From: Purshia tridentata
Taxonomy: Eukaryota > Streptophyta > Magnoliopsida > Rosales > Rosaceae
Assembly (NCBI GenBank): GCA_003254885.1
Contig: QANT01008464.1
Span: 1-64,000, forward strand
DNA: 64,000 nt
Direction of reading: 5' to 3'
Shown here: piece after piece, positions 1 through 12,548 of the stretch
Layout: each line of letters begins with the position of its first letter
Position numbering within the stretch: position 1 is the first letter of the stretch
The notes under the pieces: generated by a model
The model's input: the letters and a program-made list of their open reading frames with translations, nothing else
What the model was told of the DNA's origin: nothing
The model's database searches: none
Made by a program: the position numbers and the translations under genes

Positions 1-1973
1 TATTTAAGTTTAGATTTTGTATTAAGTTTTTGTTTAATTGCTATATGCAGCAAAATAACTTATGGTTCTCGAGATTTGGACAGCCCAAAACCTTATAATA
101 ATAAAAACTCCAAATTCAATTTTCTCAAACTCGATCCATCTATGTACCCTCAACCTCAATTATACCATAAACTAGATCAAGAGCAACATCGTAATTCATG
201 CTCATAAACAATTTTTTAACCCCTCTAAATTACTTACTTATAAAGTACGTAATAAATATTATAATTTAATAACTTATATTTCTCTTATTAATTTATATGT
301 TCATATCATATTATATATAATATATAAATCTAAGAGCCTATTTTGAGTATTAGTTATATGGTGGTGACATTAGCTCATACGTAAGCACATTAATTGTGTT
401 AGGCGTATGGTTAATTATAAGCGGCGATGCATGTTGATGGAGAAAACTCCAAGCCCATTAGTCATCCCATCACCAAATAATTGCACTATTTTTGTTGATA
501 CAAGTTCTCAGTCTATTCGCATATTATAATTTATGACCAAAATTTACAAAGACACGTTAAATAATATTGTAAGTTGACCTATAATTCTATATATATACAC
601 ATGCCGACACTTTATAATGGATCTAGCACTGTACACAATGGTAGTAGTATTTTGGACTTCCCCAAATTATTGGTTTGTAGTTGTACTGACAAATTCGTAT
701 TTGTCTACCTGAGATGATCGAGATTCGAGATCGAGCCATCAGCTGCCTAAATAGAATTCTATCTTTTATATATATACCATGTGATTTGTCTTCTCTGTAG
801 TAGTAATAGCTGTATGTATCAGAAAATTTAAGATAGCGATTTGCATTATACGATAATAACGAATAAAGATAGACTCAACTTTTTTCCGTATGGTTTAATT
901 GGACCCCTGTATATAAATAAATAAATAGGGAATTTTGTTGGTTTTTGCACAGAAAATTAATAACTATTATTTAAAAGGTGACTTCTGCATCTGCAATTAT
1001 GTACTGTTCGTTATCTTCTAGCTGTGCTCGATCTGCATGTGAATTGTGAAATCTTAATTACTTTCTTAAAACGCATAAACACTTTGATAAAAGCTTTAGT
1101 TAGACGTAATTCACTTTGATAAATTAATAGAGAGTCTAGCTTGGCTTAATTTTTGAGTGGGGTTGTAAATGCACAAGTCATTATTATTGTGTTTAATTAT
1201 GGAAGCAATGCAAGGCTGGCTTCTGTATAAATAGCAAATACAAGTAAACAAATTCAAGTAGACAACGAAGCAGCCTTTTACTGGCACCATCAATTAAACT
1301 CCAAAATAAAAGGCGAGTGTCATGGTGAGCAACATACCTTTTCTCTCTTCTCTATCATCAATAATTCTCATTCACTACTCTCTCTCTCTCTCAGCTCCCA
1401 TTTCTGAACCATGATTATTGTTGAAGCTGGGTTCTAAACTTTGTCAGCCCACAGCCAATTCCAGGTTCATCTTCATCTCTCTCCCATCATCAATAATAAT
1501 CTTTGTTTCTTGATTTCTTTTATGGTCGTTTTTTTCGTTTTCCTTGCAATTTTACCACCTTTAGTTAATTTCATCTCTAGCTAGTTATATATATACCTTG
1601 TGTTATTGTACTTGTACATCTTCTATATATAATTCATAGAGTAGTTTCGATCTCGACCTTCTGGTTTTAAGCTGCTCCTGGGTCACTTCTCGTCCATGTC
1701 TTTGTGGGAATTATACAATTTATACATGACATCTTGATGTCTGATAATATAGAAATATTATACATTATGTTGTTATTTTGTGAATCTAAATAATTGATCA
1801 AGTTCATTCTTAATTGAATGCATTGTCTAAATTCAAAGTCTGACTGTCTACCAAAAACCCATTACTCATTATATTTATCAATAAATTCTGAGTTTTGTTT
1901 TTCTTCCTAATTTAGTTGTTGTGAGCCAATGAAATTTAGAGATAATATATTTTTTTTTGTTAAAACTTTTGAT
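1..1973. other. AT-rich spacer, no gene recognised
   Basis: This is AT-rich intergenic sequence with no open frame resembling a protein. A CT-rich stretch around 1345-1395 followed by short leader-like sequence could be an upstream non-coding exon of the PIN-LIKES gene that starts at 3935, because plant leaders are often CT-rich and split by an intron. That is only a guess, and no splice pair can be proved from the sequence alone. Confidence 0.4.
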
Positions 1974-2362
1974 TGCTCATGCATATTTCATACATCACAA
2001 TTCAGTCTGATGCAGACCAAAAATTAATACTTATCTGCTTCCCAACCACAAAGTCGATGGAAGCAAGTTTGTAATGTTTTTGACTTATTCGAAAATGTCG
2101 CATTCTCATACTCTCATAATCGTTCTGGAATATATATATATATGGCTAACCTGGCGTTTTAAACAAGTTTTGCTCATGCATATTTCATACCTCACAATTC
2201 AGTCTGATGCAGACCAAAAATTAATACTTATCTGCTTCCCAACCACAAAATCGATGGAAGTAAGTTTGTAATGTTTTTGACTTATTCGAAAATGTCGCAT
2301 TTTCATACTCTCATAATCGTTCTGGAATATATATATGGCTAACCTGGCGTTTTAAACAAGTG
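1974..2362. repeat. Tandem duplication, two units of about 195 bp
   Basis: Two consecutive copies begin with the same TGCTCATGCATATTTCATAC word at 1974 and 2171, a period of 197 bp. They differ by only a few substitutions and by the length of a TA run near the end of each unit. The high identity suggests a recent local duplication. No coding frame is conserved between the copies beyond chance. Confidence 0.9.
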
Positions 2363-2452
2363 CAAATGTGCGCATCAAAATCTTAACGTGTGTTCACCTT
2401 TTTTCCTAACCCAACAGTTCTTCTTTTCTCATCCTCTTTGTATTGTCTAAAT

Positions 2453-2572
2453 TCTAGAAAGGCCATGTGCTCTTGGGCCTTATGCTAGTGTTTGTATTAT
2501 TCCTCTAATTTTACATTAATCTAATGAAAGTTTCATTTCGAAAAAAAAAAAAAAAAAAAATCTAGAAAGGCC
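2453..2572 (+). mobile_element. Severely 5'-truncated LINE-like insertion with target-site duplication
   Basis: An insert of about 96 bp (2465-2560) ends in a run of 20 A and is flanked by an exact 12-bp direct repeat, TCTAGAAAGGCC, at 2453-2464 and 2561-2572. The sequence just before the A-run resembles the 3' end of plant L1 elements: T-rich, with an ATTAATCTAATGAAAG-like end. A poly(A) tail plus a target-site duplication is the hallmark of target-primed reverse transcription. The insert is too short to hold coding sequence, so the donor could be a LINE or another RNA copied by LINE machinery. Confidence 0.75.
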
Positions 2573-3934
2573 TAAAAAAAAGAACGAACAAAAACTCTTG
2601 TCGTGAATTCATGTATCCTTACTTGCCACATATATATTGAATTAGGCTTTCACAAAAGTGGGTAATTAATGACCCATCACCTAATGATTATTTGTGAAAA
2701 CTAATTAAATTGCCACTAATAAGTCATCATATAAGCTATAGTGATAATTTTTGGACATAGTTATGTTGATTAGGTTTATGTTTGATGATGTGGCTATTAA
2801 TTTGTTGGGGGCTGATATTACATATATTATTAGGTGAAAAATCATGAAGCTACTTGAGCAGTTTTACGAATAATTTTTCTGTTGTGCTGCAATATGAATG
2901 ACCAACTATTTGAGTCAATCTAAAAGATGACAGAGACTGAAGAAAGAGTCCTATATGTCTTGGTTTTTTTTTTTTTTGTGTGTGTCTGTAAGAGAGTCCC
3001 ATATGACATAGACTACTTGAAGAATAGGTTCCCTTTAATTGTTCAGTTTGTGTTGCTAGTGGTTGGATTGATCTTTCAGGGTCCCATTTTATGTCATTTT
3101 CTTTATCTCTTCAAATTATTATATACCAAGACAAATTCTCATGGCATGTGGACTCTACCCATATTATATAATCGATTAGTCCACTCTCAAATGGAACCAA
3201 ATTCTAAAAGATGTTACATAGACGCAATTAAATCTATGTTTGTCCCATCAAATTGGGTCTCCACATGCTTCATATTTATTATAAATTAATCATTATACCA
3301 TATTGCGTACATGCAGCTAAACTAATATTTCTTGCCACTTAACCCTTCAGATGGAGATAAAGCCAAATCTAAAAGGAAAAAGGGCATTTAGGTCAACCCA
3401 GTCCCATATAATTCGGTTTCATCACCAACTTGCAATTAATTCATTTATAGACCAACCCAACCTGTGTTGGGTTGCAAACTTGGAAATGACCTCAGAAATT
3501 TAACTAGGAAAAGAAATCTCATGGAAAAGTTAAAGAATATGTAAACATAATATATATAGACAATGTGTACGATCATGAGAGGCGCTGTGTGATGGGATTG
3601 AACCAAGTCATGACAAATGTTAGTACCTTCGCGGTTGTTTCCTCTGTACGATATAGTTCACAAGTTACATGTATGTTAGCAACGGCCAAAAATCTTTGGT
3701 GGCTTTCCTTGTAAAAACTTCAACTCTTGTCTTTGATTTTGCTTTGGAGTTTTTATGGCTAATTAACCTTTTGTTTCTCTCTGTTTGTTTCTGTTTGCAA
3801 GGATTTTGCTTCTCTTCTATTAAAACAAAGAGGTTCAAGGGTCTCGAATAAAAACACAGCAAAGCGAACACACTGAAACAGTGTTGGAAATCCAAAACTA
3901 AAGCTCTGTCTAGAGTTTGAAACACAAAACAAAG
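2573..3934. other. Spacer upstream of the PIN-LIKES gene
   Basis: No gene is recognised here. The open frames in this interval are low-complexity and lack family features. The part next to 3935 is presumably promoter and leader of the downstream carrier gene. No TATA box or leader exon could be assigned with confidence. Confidence 0.5.
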
Positions 3935-6066
3935 ATGGGTTTCTGGACACTGTTTGAGGTGGCATCTATGCCAATTTTGCAAGTTCTCTTAATCAGTGGG
4001 TTGGGAGCTTACATGGCAACTGAGTATTGCGGTCTTCTCCCTGCAACCGCCAGAAAGTCCTTGAACAGGGTAGGGAGTAATGTTGTTTCAGATTAAGTAT
4101 TGACTCTGTTCTTAAAAATTCGTCAAATTATGATTTACAAACGCAGATTGTGTTCGAGGTGTTCACCCCCTCACTCATGTTTGCTAATGTGGCCAAGACC
4201 GTCACATTTGATGACATAATTTCATGGTATGCTACATTTGTATTTGGTGTACATTTTTCTCTGTGCATTTCTTTAATATATTTAGAGCAATGCGTCTATA
4301 TACATATCCCATTTTCTTGTTTTTTTTTTTTATCATGTTTATGCAGGTGGTTTATGATTGTCAACGTGGGGCTTACTTTTCTAGTTGGAAGCATTCTTGG
4401 ATGGATAGTGGTAAAAATACTGAAACCCAAGCCTTATCAAGAAGGTCTGGTGATGGCTACATGTTCAGCAGGTAATGCTCAATCTTGATATTTTTTGATT
4501 TTTTTCTCTTAGCGGCAATTTAGTGTCCTTATCAAGTAATATGGTCAATCTTGTTGAATAGCAAACTTGGGAAACCTTCTCCTTATACTTGTCCCTGCAA
4601 TCTGTGAAGAGGATGGGAACCCATTCGGCAATCATGAAGTTTGTAGCACCGTTGGACTCTCATATGTATCATTTTCCATGGCGGTAATGCAAATCACATT
4701 TTACTCTACTAGTTCATGGTATGAATTGAAGTGAATGAAGTTCATGTCAACAATTCACTTTGTTATTGCAGCTTGGCGGTTTCTTCATTTGGACATACAC
4801 TTACCAGCTGATGAAATCCTCATCTGTGAAATTTAAAGAACTTGAAGCAGCTGAGAAGGCTGAGGAGGCATCAAAGACCCCCAACATGGATTTGGATGCT
4901 GATGGGCAAACCCACCTTCTCAAGGAAGAAGATGAAGAGCAGGGTTCTATAGCAGTAGTGTCATCAACTAAAACCACTGATCATTCTCAAAACCATGATG
5001 TAAGTACCATCACACATTCACACATCATACAATGGACAAAAAAGCCTGGCTTCAGTTTGTGATATATATGCAGATATTAACTCAACTATGGTGTTTGGAC
5101 TATCTGATTACTCTATTGGCAGATAGTAGTAGCAGGTGAATCAAACGTACCATTCAGCCGAAAAATAGTAGCATTTTTTCAACAGATTTTAAAGGAGCTA
5201 CTGGCACCCCCAACAGTAGGAGCAGTGAGTTTTCCTAACATTTCTTCTACATTATAAGAGCTTTCCACAAGACCTCAAGACTGACATAAAATTTACATGT
5301 TTGCTCATCTGTCTATGATCAGATTTTGGGATTCATCTTTGGGGCCATTACTTGGCTTAAAAATTTAATAATTGGTGACACCGCCCCCCTTCATGTGATC
5401 GAAGACTCTCTTCAACAACTTGGGTACGTATCTTTCTGCTTATAAAATTAACAATTACTAGGCTTAAGCACCTTATGGCTCAATCAACCATCTTTAAACA
5501 TTCTATACTATGCAGGAATGGAACCATTCCTTGTATTACACTTATTCTTGGGGGCAACCTCATCCAAGGTAATGCAACTACATATGATACTCAACATTAG
5601 ACTACTTTCTTAGTTTTGGGAGGGAAAACAATCTAACAAAGTTATTATGTGTGCTTAATTAAATAGGCTTGCGCTCATCAACAATCAAAGCACCTGTTAT
5701 CATTGGAGTGATCATTTGTAGATACATTGTAATGCCTGCAGTTGGTATTTTCATTGTAAAAGGAGCATACGTACTTGGGCTGCTACCGGAATACCCTTTG
5801 TTCCGCTTTGTGTTGATGGTTCAGTTCACTCTGCCTCCTGCCATGAATATCGGTAAAGCCATTGCAGCAAGTTTTTGAGTCACCAATTTCCTTATAACAA
5901 ACTATGAAACAGTGTTTATATGAATGAGCATAATATTACAGGTACCATGACCCAGCTGTTTGATGTGGCTGAGGCAGAGTGCTCAGTCATCTTCCTGTGG
6001 ACTTACTTGGTTGCAGCCCTGGCACTAACTATTTGGTCAACAGTCTTCATGTGGATCTTGTCTTGA
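3935..6066 (+). CDS. PIN-LIKES (PILS) auxin transport facilitator
   Basis: Ten exons (3935-4069, 4147-4226, 4347-4471, 4562-4683, 4772-4999, 5123-5224, 5323-5423, 5516-5568, 5667-5852, 5942-6066) join in frame to 418 residues, the usual size for this family. The protein begins MGFWTLFEVASMPILQVLL and has about five hydrophobic helices, a charged cytosolic loop rich in Glu and Lys in the middle, and about five more helices. It belongs to the auxin efflux carrier fold (Mem_trans). Family members sit in the ER membrane and keep auxin inside the cell. Conserved segments are FEVFTPSLMFAN, ANLGNLLL and FTLPPAMNIG near the C terminus. The usual Gly before NLGN is Ala here (SAANLGN). All junctions are GT-AG. 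The paralogue number within PILS cannot be fixed by eye. Confidence 0.93.
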
Positions 6067-7211
6067 ACTGCTCTTTAGCTGAGGATGGCTAGCATCCCTT
6101 AATAGCACATATTATTGTGATAGGTTTACCCCAAAGAGGGAAGGATCTACAATTCTGGAGTTGGGTTTCTTTTTCTCTTTTTTTTTTTTTTTTTNTTTTT
6201 TTTTTTTTTTTTCAAGTCAATTGTTTATTTCAAGGGTTTTTGGGTATGATTGGGGAGTGTGTAGATGGCATGCTTTATTTTAGTTAATGGTAGGAGTAAA
6301 ATCCAAATACAAGGGGGAGTTGGTGTTTGATTGGGTTTTCATAGCTCAGTGTATTTCAAAGTCATAGCTATGACTTGTATGCATATGTATGCATTATTGC
6401 TTCTGGTGCATTGTTCTTGGTGAATTGAAATTGGTATAGTTATTAATCACCTGCAATACATCGACCCTCAAAGTCAATATCACTGGCAGAGAAATTGGGT
6501 TAAAAACACCAAAGTTGATTTTTCTTTCTTTTTTCTCCTTCAAAATTTCAATACATTCTCTCTCTACCAGCACCAGGTCTTTCCTCTAATTAGTTGTAAT
6601 TGGAAATTAGAGAGAATTAAAATAAAGGTCTTGAATTTTACTTTGATCCACAAATTTGTTCTTTAATTCTAAAATTCACAAACTTTTACATATGTATTAC
6701 TTTCATCAATTCTGTTAATTTTGTTTATAATTTTTTATCAATTTTAATCACATATATCACATTGAGATTAGGGAAAGCAAGAAACAGTAAATTACTATTT
6801 TTATCTTTCAAAAGTAACTTACATACTTCACCCGTGACTAAAATTAACTATAGTGATACACAAGTGAAAATTTACAAACCAAGTTCGATGACCAGAATGA
6901 TACTAAAAGTAAAATTTGATGACCATTGTTGCTGTTAAATGAGAGAGAATGTGCCGTTTGGAATTTTTTGCAAGTAGAAATGAGAGAAGAAATGACGTAA
7001 AAGATATTAAGTCAAGAATAAAAACAAAATAACTAACTTCAAATAAACCCACATCTCTAAAAGAAGAAAGCATATTTTTACAAATGACACATATGCTCAA
7101 CACATTAAACTATTCTTCTAAAAAAGAAGAATAGAATGGTATTCTATAACTTATATTTGAAATTTTTTTTCCAAACTGGCCCTGATGCTGGGCAGAGTAA
7201 GAATTGGTCAT
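6067..7211. other. Convergent spacer with poly-T, an assembly N and a possible MITE
   Basis: The interval holds the 3' end of the PIN-LIKES transcript and the 3' flank of RRP44A, which converge here. At 6178-6212 a T run is interrupted by one N (6195), so its true length is unknown. Around 6625-6925 two arms, AATTTTACTTTGATCC-like on the left and the inverted AAATTTTACTTT-like on the right, are imperfect inverted repeats of the kind seen in plant MITEs. No target-site duplication was found, so the element call is weak. Confidence 0.4.
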
Positions 7212-7741
7212 CTACATTAGCGTAAGCTGGAGTTTTGGTCTATTGGGCTGAGGCTCCACAATCTCCAAATGAATATGCACCGTCTGCAGAACGCTGTATG
7301 AAATGCTATCGTCCATTTTTCTTATCTTCTGCTGCTTCTCGTCTACATACCATTCTCCAGCTCCCTTCTCACCTCTTGGAGTCAAGTACACAGGCCCTTC
7401 TATGCCAAACCTGCAAAAATTATGAGTTTACAGATATAAACCACCTCCATAAGTTTATCTTAACACCCGACTCCACTGCAGAATATTTGAAGTCAGTAGT
7501 CAAACAAAAACAGGACAATCAATTTTTCATCATCAAATACAATAATAAAAGGAGACCGTAAAATAACACCCCCAAAATAATCAAACCCCCACCCCCACAC
7601 ACACAATGGAAACAAAAGGCTGCTATAGAGGTTAGAAGACATACTTGGGAACAAATACAAAAAATCCATTGGATCGTATCCTTACTATTCTTGCCTCTGT
7701 GTCCGTAGGCCTACATGAGTGAAAGGCATTATGAGAGAGAG

Positions 7742-7789
<48 letters not shown>

Positions 7790-10700
7790 CTTCATACCGT
7801 TTTCTGAAATAAATAAGAGTATGGAGCTCAACTGAGGCCCGACTTGCCATCTGTGCATTCCTATGTCGATAATTTAAATCTGTAGCAGAAACAAATGAAG
7901 CAGCATCTAGTTCACTATCACAGTCACAAACTATAGACAGAATTGAGAAGGCATTGCATAGTCTATGGGAAAAATCTAGAAAAATTAATTCTTAATCTTG
8001 GCTCAGAAGAGAAAATATTTTCATTATAAGAAAAGAAAACTTCCATTAGATTATAAGCTGAGTGGCTGCAGACAGATTATTCTAATATCACTTATGAACA
8101 TGGAACATCCAGCCATAGGAGGAAATAAAGATTTGACCATTTCTATAAAAATAAATAAAATAAGTTTCCATACTGTCAGCAATACTAGTGAGCTGGGGTC
8201 CATCTTGGAATATGGTTGGAAGCTTGTGTATCCCCAAAGATGCAGCAAGCAACCTGTGTACTATGACATCTGCAGGAAAAAGAAAGTTATTTAAGTGAGA
8301 AAACAATAACTCGATGATCACCCAGAATCACATGACTAAAACCAATGCTAACCTGCATATCTCCTTATAGGCGAGGTAAAATGAGTATATAAAGGCGCTG
8401 CAAGACCATAATGAAGATATTCTGGAGGGCTGAGATCCCCACTACAGAAATAAACAGCCTAGAATGCAAAACACAATGTAAATGAGTATATTTAGAAAGG
8501 CGTCCTTAAAAATAATTTCACCTTCACTCAACCATTCAAGTCATTTACCTGTGTCATGCATCTAGTAGCCAATATACGAATCAGCTTATTGAAGTAAGGA
8601 TCATCACCCTGGAAAACAATTAATTTTTTATTAATATGAGAGAGAGAGAGAGCAGAATATTGAAACAAAACTCTACATACTTGAGAAAGAAACCCCACAA
8701 GTCTCATACAAGCATATGAAATAAACACTTACCACAGCACAGTCAAGTGAATGAGCCAGTGCCTTTGATGATGAGGCATCCAAGTTGAGACCAACAGCAG
8801 CAGCCGTACGCATCAAAGGTTCAAGCATCTCTCTGGTAGGTGAGGGATGGCGCCTGCACACACACACACACGCAACAATTCAGTGACCAAAAAAAGAGAC
8901 ATGTGGCAAAGTTCAAAACCAGCTATGTGCCTGTCATGCCACAACCACAAATATTAGTGAAAAACATATATCAAGCACTTAGATAGGAAATCTACACTTC
9001 ACTAGAAACTGTTACACTCCCAACTCAACCAACCTAAATAAACCCCCATGCAATAGCCTTACTTTTAAGCAAAAGGCAATAGAAGGTCATTCCAGGTAAA
9101 TTAACATGAGACCATGAAAATTATTAAAGAAACATCCATCAACTTACCTCAACAGTGAACAATAAGCAAAATGTTTAAGGATCTTCTCAGCAACTGAAAC
9201 ATTAGCAGCAAGCATAAACTCTTCAACCATTTGGTTTGCTTCACGAATCTGGTACATACCTGCAGAAACAATTCATGCATTAGAAACATTAAAAAATGCC
9301 AAAAAGAATATAATAGACACATCAGAGACTTCAGAGCATCATATTGACATATTGTAATAAAATCCGCCCACATGTGCTGACCTTCATGAACCAAAATTAT
9401 CAAACATAAAAGGAATATGATATATGCATAATGTGAATGTAATTGTTAATTTCAGGGTAATGCAGTCCACTTTAAATCATTATTATGCAGGCATGATTCT
9501 AAAGCAACACTGAACAATTAATTCCATGAACAAAGGAAATTAATCATTGGTGAATTAAAAAACAGCAGAGCTGATCCTTTCTCAGTGTCAAATTTCAGGA
9601 TTTAGATCCATCAATCAAATTTTGAAATGTTCTGCCCACCCTAAATTTTTTGAAATGTTCAAAAAGAAAACTTGCCATTCAAACATACCAATATCAAGAG
9701 GATCATGTGTCTCAGTGTCAATTTGAAATTTAACTTCAGCAGAAGCAAGAGTTAGGGCTCCTCTCTCAATACGTCTTGACCTCATTATCTGTAGCATTAT
9801 GTCCAAAAGCATACTAATCAGAGAAGTCAAGAAAGTAGACGCACATTACAGTTGTTTAACTCATAAATTCATAACCAAAGTAGGGCCTAAGTGTGCATAC
9901 CTTTGCTAATGTGTTCATGTTTCTTAAATCTGTTGTTAATGAATCCATCAACCGACTGCAATAATATAAAAGATATAACTCATAAGAAAGCTTTATTCTT
10001 TAAAAAACACAGCTATGAGAAACTTTTATAGGGGGCATAGATGCATAGGAAAGGGATCAGCATGTGGGCACACGTTGCAAAAAACCCACACCGCTGAACA
10101 GATTGAATTATTGGTGCAGGTTTAAAATTAATACTTGGAGGCGCCTAAATCTCTCCTTTAAAAGTAAGAACCAGTTTGGTTGCCAGGTGATGGGTACCGC
10201 AAGGCCCACTGTTTTTCCAGGTGATGGTAAGGCCAAAATGAATTTATCTACCACAAGGTAACTAAATTGGAATAGAAATGCACCTATCATCCATCCTTGC
10301 TTGAGCTTCAACGTATGACAATGCTGCACAAGATTTAATTACACTTTTTGTGTATCTTGTAGAAATAATCTCAGCTTCAGGTGTCATTTCCTGAAATTCA
10401 GGTCATAGAATTATATAACTACCAAGTGTCTTATAATGACTAATTTAGTGAGGGAGCAAATACCCAAATAACAGAAAAAGCTAGCCTTTCCACATCAGCT
10501 CGGAGTGAGCATATATCTGCATAATAAAAATTATATCTTTAAGTTAAAATATTCAACCACAATATCAACCATTATGTTAGGATAATGAACTCACTATGAA
10601 AAAGTTTTTTATATATAAAAAATTACCTTCTGTCAGAGGTTTTGGAAGCATGTCAATGCGCCGTTCAACAAGGTAGACCGATGTGCCCCTTTGTGAAGCC

Positions 10701-12511
10701 TCATCATCAAGAGGGGTGCCCGAGTGTACAAAATTTGTTACGTCAGCAATATCTAATTGAATGTCATTAAAGATTAAACTTGAAGGTTACTCATTTTACA
10801 CTTATAGCAAAAGTTTGCATGGAACCTCACAGAGGTTAAAATAACACATTTATAACAAAAGTTCAGTTACAATTACTGGAAAGCTCATCATCTAAGGAAT
10901 CCTAGAGAAAAAAAGTCAACCACAATAGAACAATGAAATATCGTCATAACAAAGGGCAAAGAATTAAAAATGAGAAAAATTGTAAAATGCCAAACAAAAC
11001 TGGAAGGAAGCAGCGAAATCAGTGGACAAGACTAAGCTAAAGCCTCAGTAAAAAATTTTAAGCAATAAGTTCTGAACTTGCAGAAAACATCTCCTCTCTC
11101 AGATTTGAGTTATCAATTGACACACTGACAAATACATACACTATATCGCCTGAATTGCACAAATCAACCTTACACTTCAGTTATACATGCATTTTCAACT
11201 ATATAAACAAATGTCAGAAGGTTGAGGATACGGACTCCAACTTCGTAATTTCCATTTGGAAGAGCTGTACAGTGCAGTGCATCATCAATATCCTTGCATC
11301 CTGCAGAAACCAGAAGCAGAGTATCTTATCTTACTATTTAACTAAACTACAAATATTTGCCCAATAGCAGAAAACAGCAAACAGCAATATAAAAAAATAA
11401 GTAGGAAAAGGAGGAAGAACAAGAAATTGAAAGAACGAATTTATAGGCCATATACCAGGAGGGTCTACACTAAAGACACGCAATTGTCGCAAATCCTGCC
11501 GAATAGGATTTGCCAAATCTTCAGAAGAGACAGACCATGGTAATGGTGGCAAGCATGCTAGAACTTGAGAAGCAAATGGTCTCGTATTTATATCATTCTC
11601 GATCAAGACTACCTGCAGCACCTTACATGTTAATTTATCTTCTTCTTTTTTAAAAAAAAAAAGTTTAAAACCGCTACACAAAGAAAATAATAGAAGCCAA
11701 AAAAACAAATACAAAAAAACTGAACCCCTTCCAACCTACCTCAGTTTCAGTATCTCTATCACCTATTTCTCCTATTGTTCGTACATAATGGCCAGAAGGA
11801 TATCGAGATAAACAGTCCCAAGAATCAACCGCCACAATAATTCTTTTGTCCAGAAGATTCACAAGCTGTCGAGTATGAATTCGAATCTTAGGAATCCTAC
11901 GATCTTTGGAGGCAAATAAGGCATGGGCAACACCACCACTTCCGGCAGGCATAGCCATCGGCTCCAAAGATCCACAATAGCTGCATGAATATTAATTTAT
12001 ATCACATAACTGAAAAAGATCATCATAACAACCAACTCTAGTAACAAAGCATACCACATCTTATGAAAAAATTATTTGATTCATATCGCTGAGGAAGAGA
12101 ACAATACAAATCAAAACCAAAACATTGATTTATATCACTGACGAATTAAGAAGATGGGATGGCACCATGCCAAAACAATTTCTAATCTAAAATACACACA
12201 GGCACACTGAAAGGTAACACATTGACTGCCACCTACTTATAAGAAGAAACATCTTTAGTGAAACACTAATTAGAACAAAATGGCTTCGGCTAACCAGTTG
12301 AAGTTAACTTACGAATGCCAATTCCGTTTTATAATACCAATAATACGACCAGATGGACGACCTGACACTGGATCTGTTTCTGCAGAAGAACCTTGTGACT
12401 GAGCTGTAGTTCTTGGAGCATCATCAGCACTGCCTGGAACCAGATGAACATCTTCTTCTTCCTCATCCTCTGTAAGGGAGTACAAAACATACTAATCAAA
12501 AGAATTCAATA

Positions 12512-12548
<37 letters not shown>

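Noticed and set aside
3665-3982. Minus-strand frame across the PIN-LIKES start
   Set aside because: It is a shadow of leader and first-exon sequence with no family resemblance.
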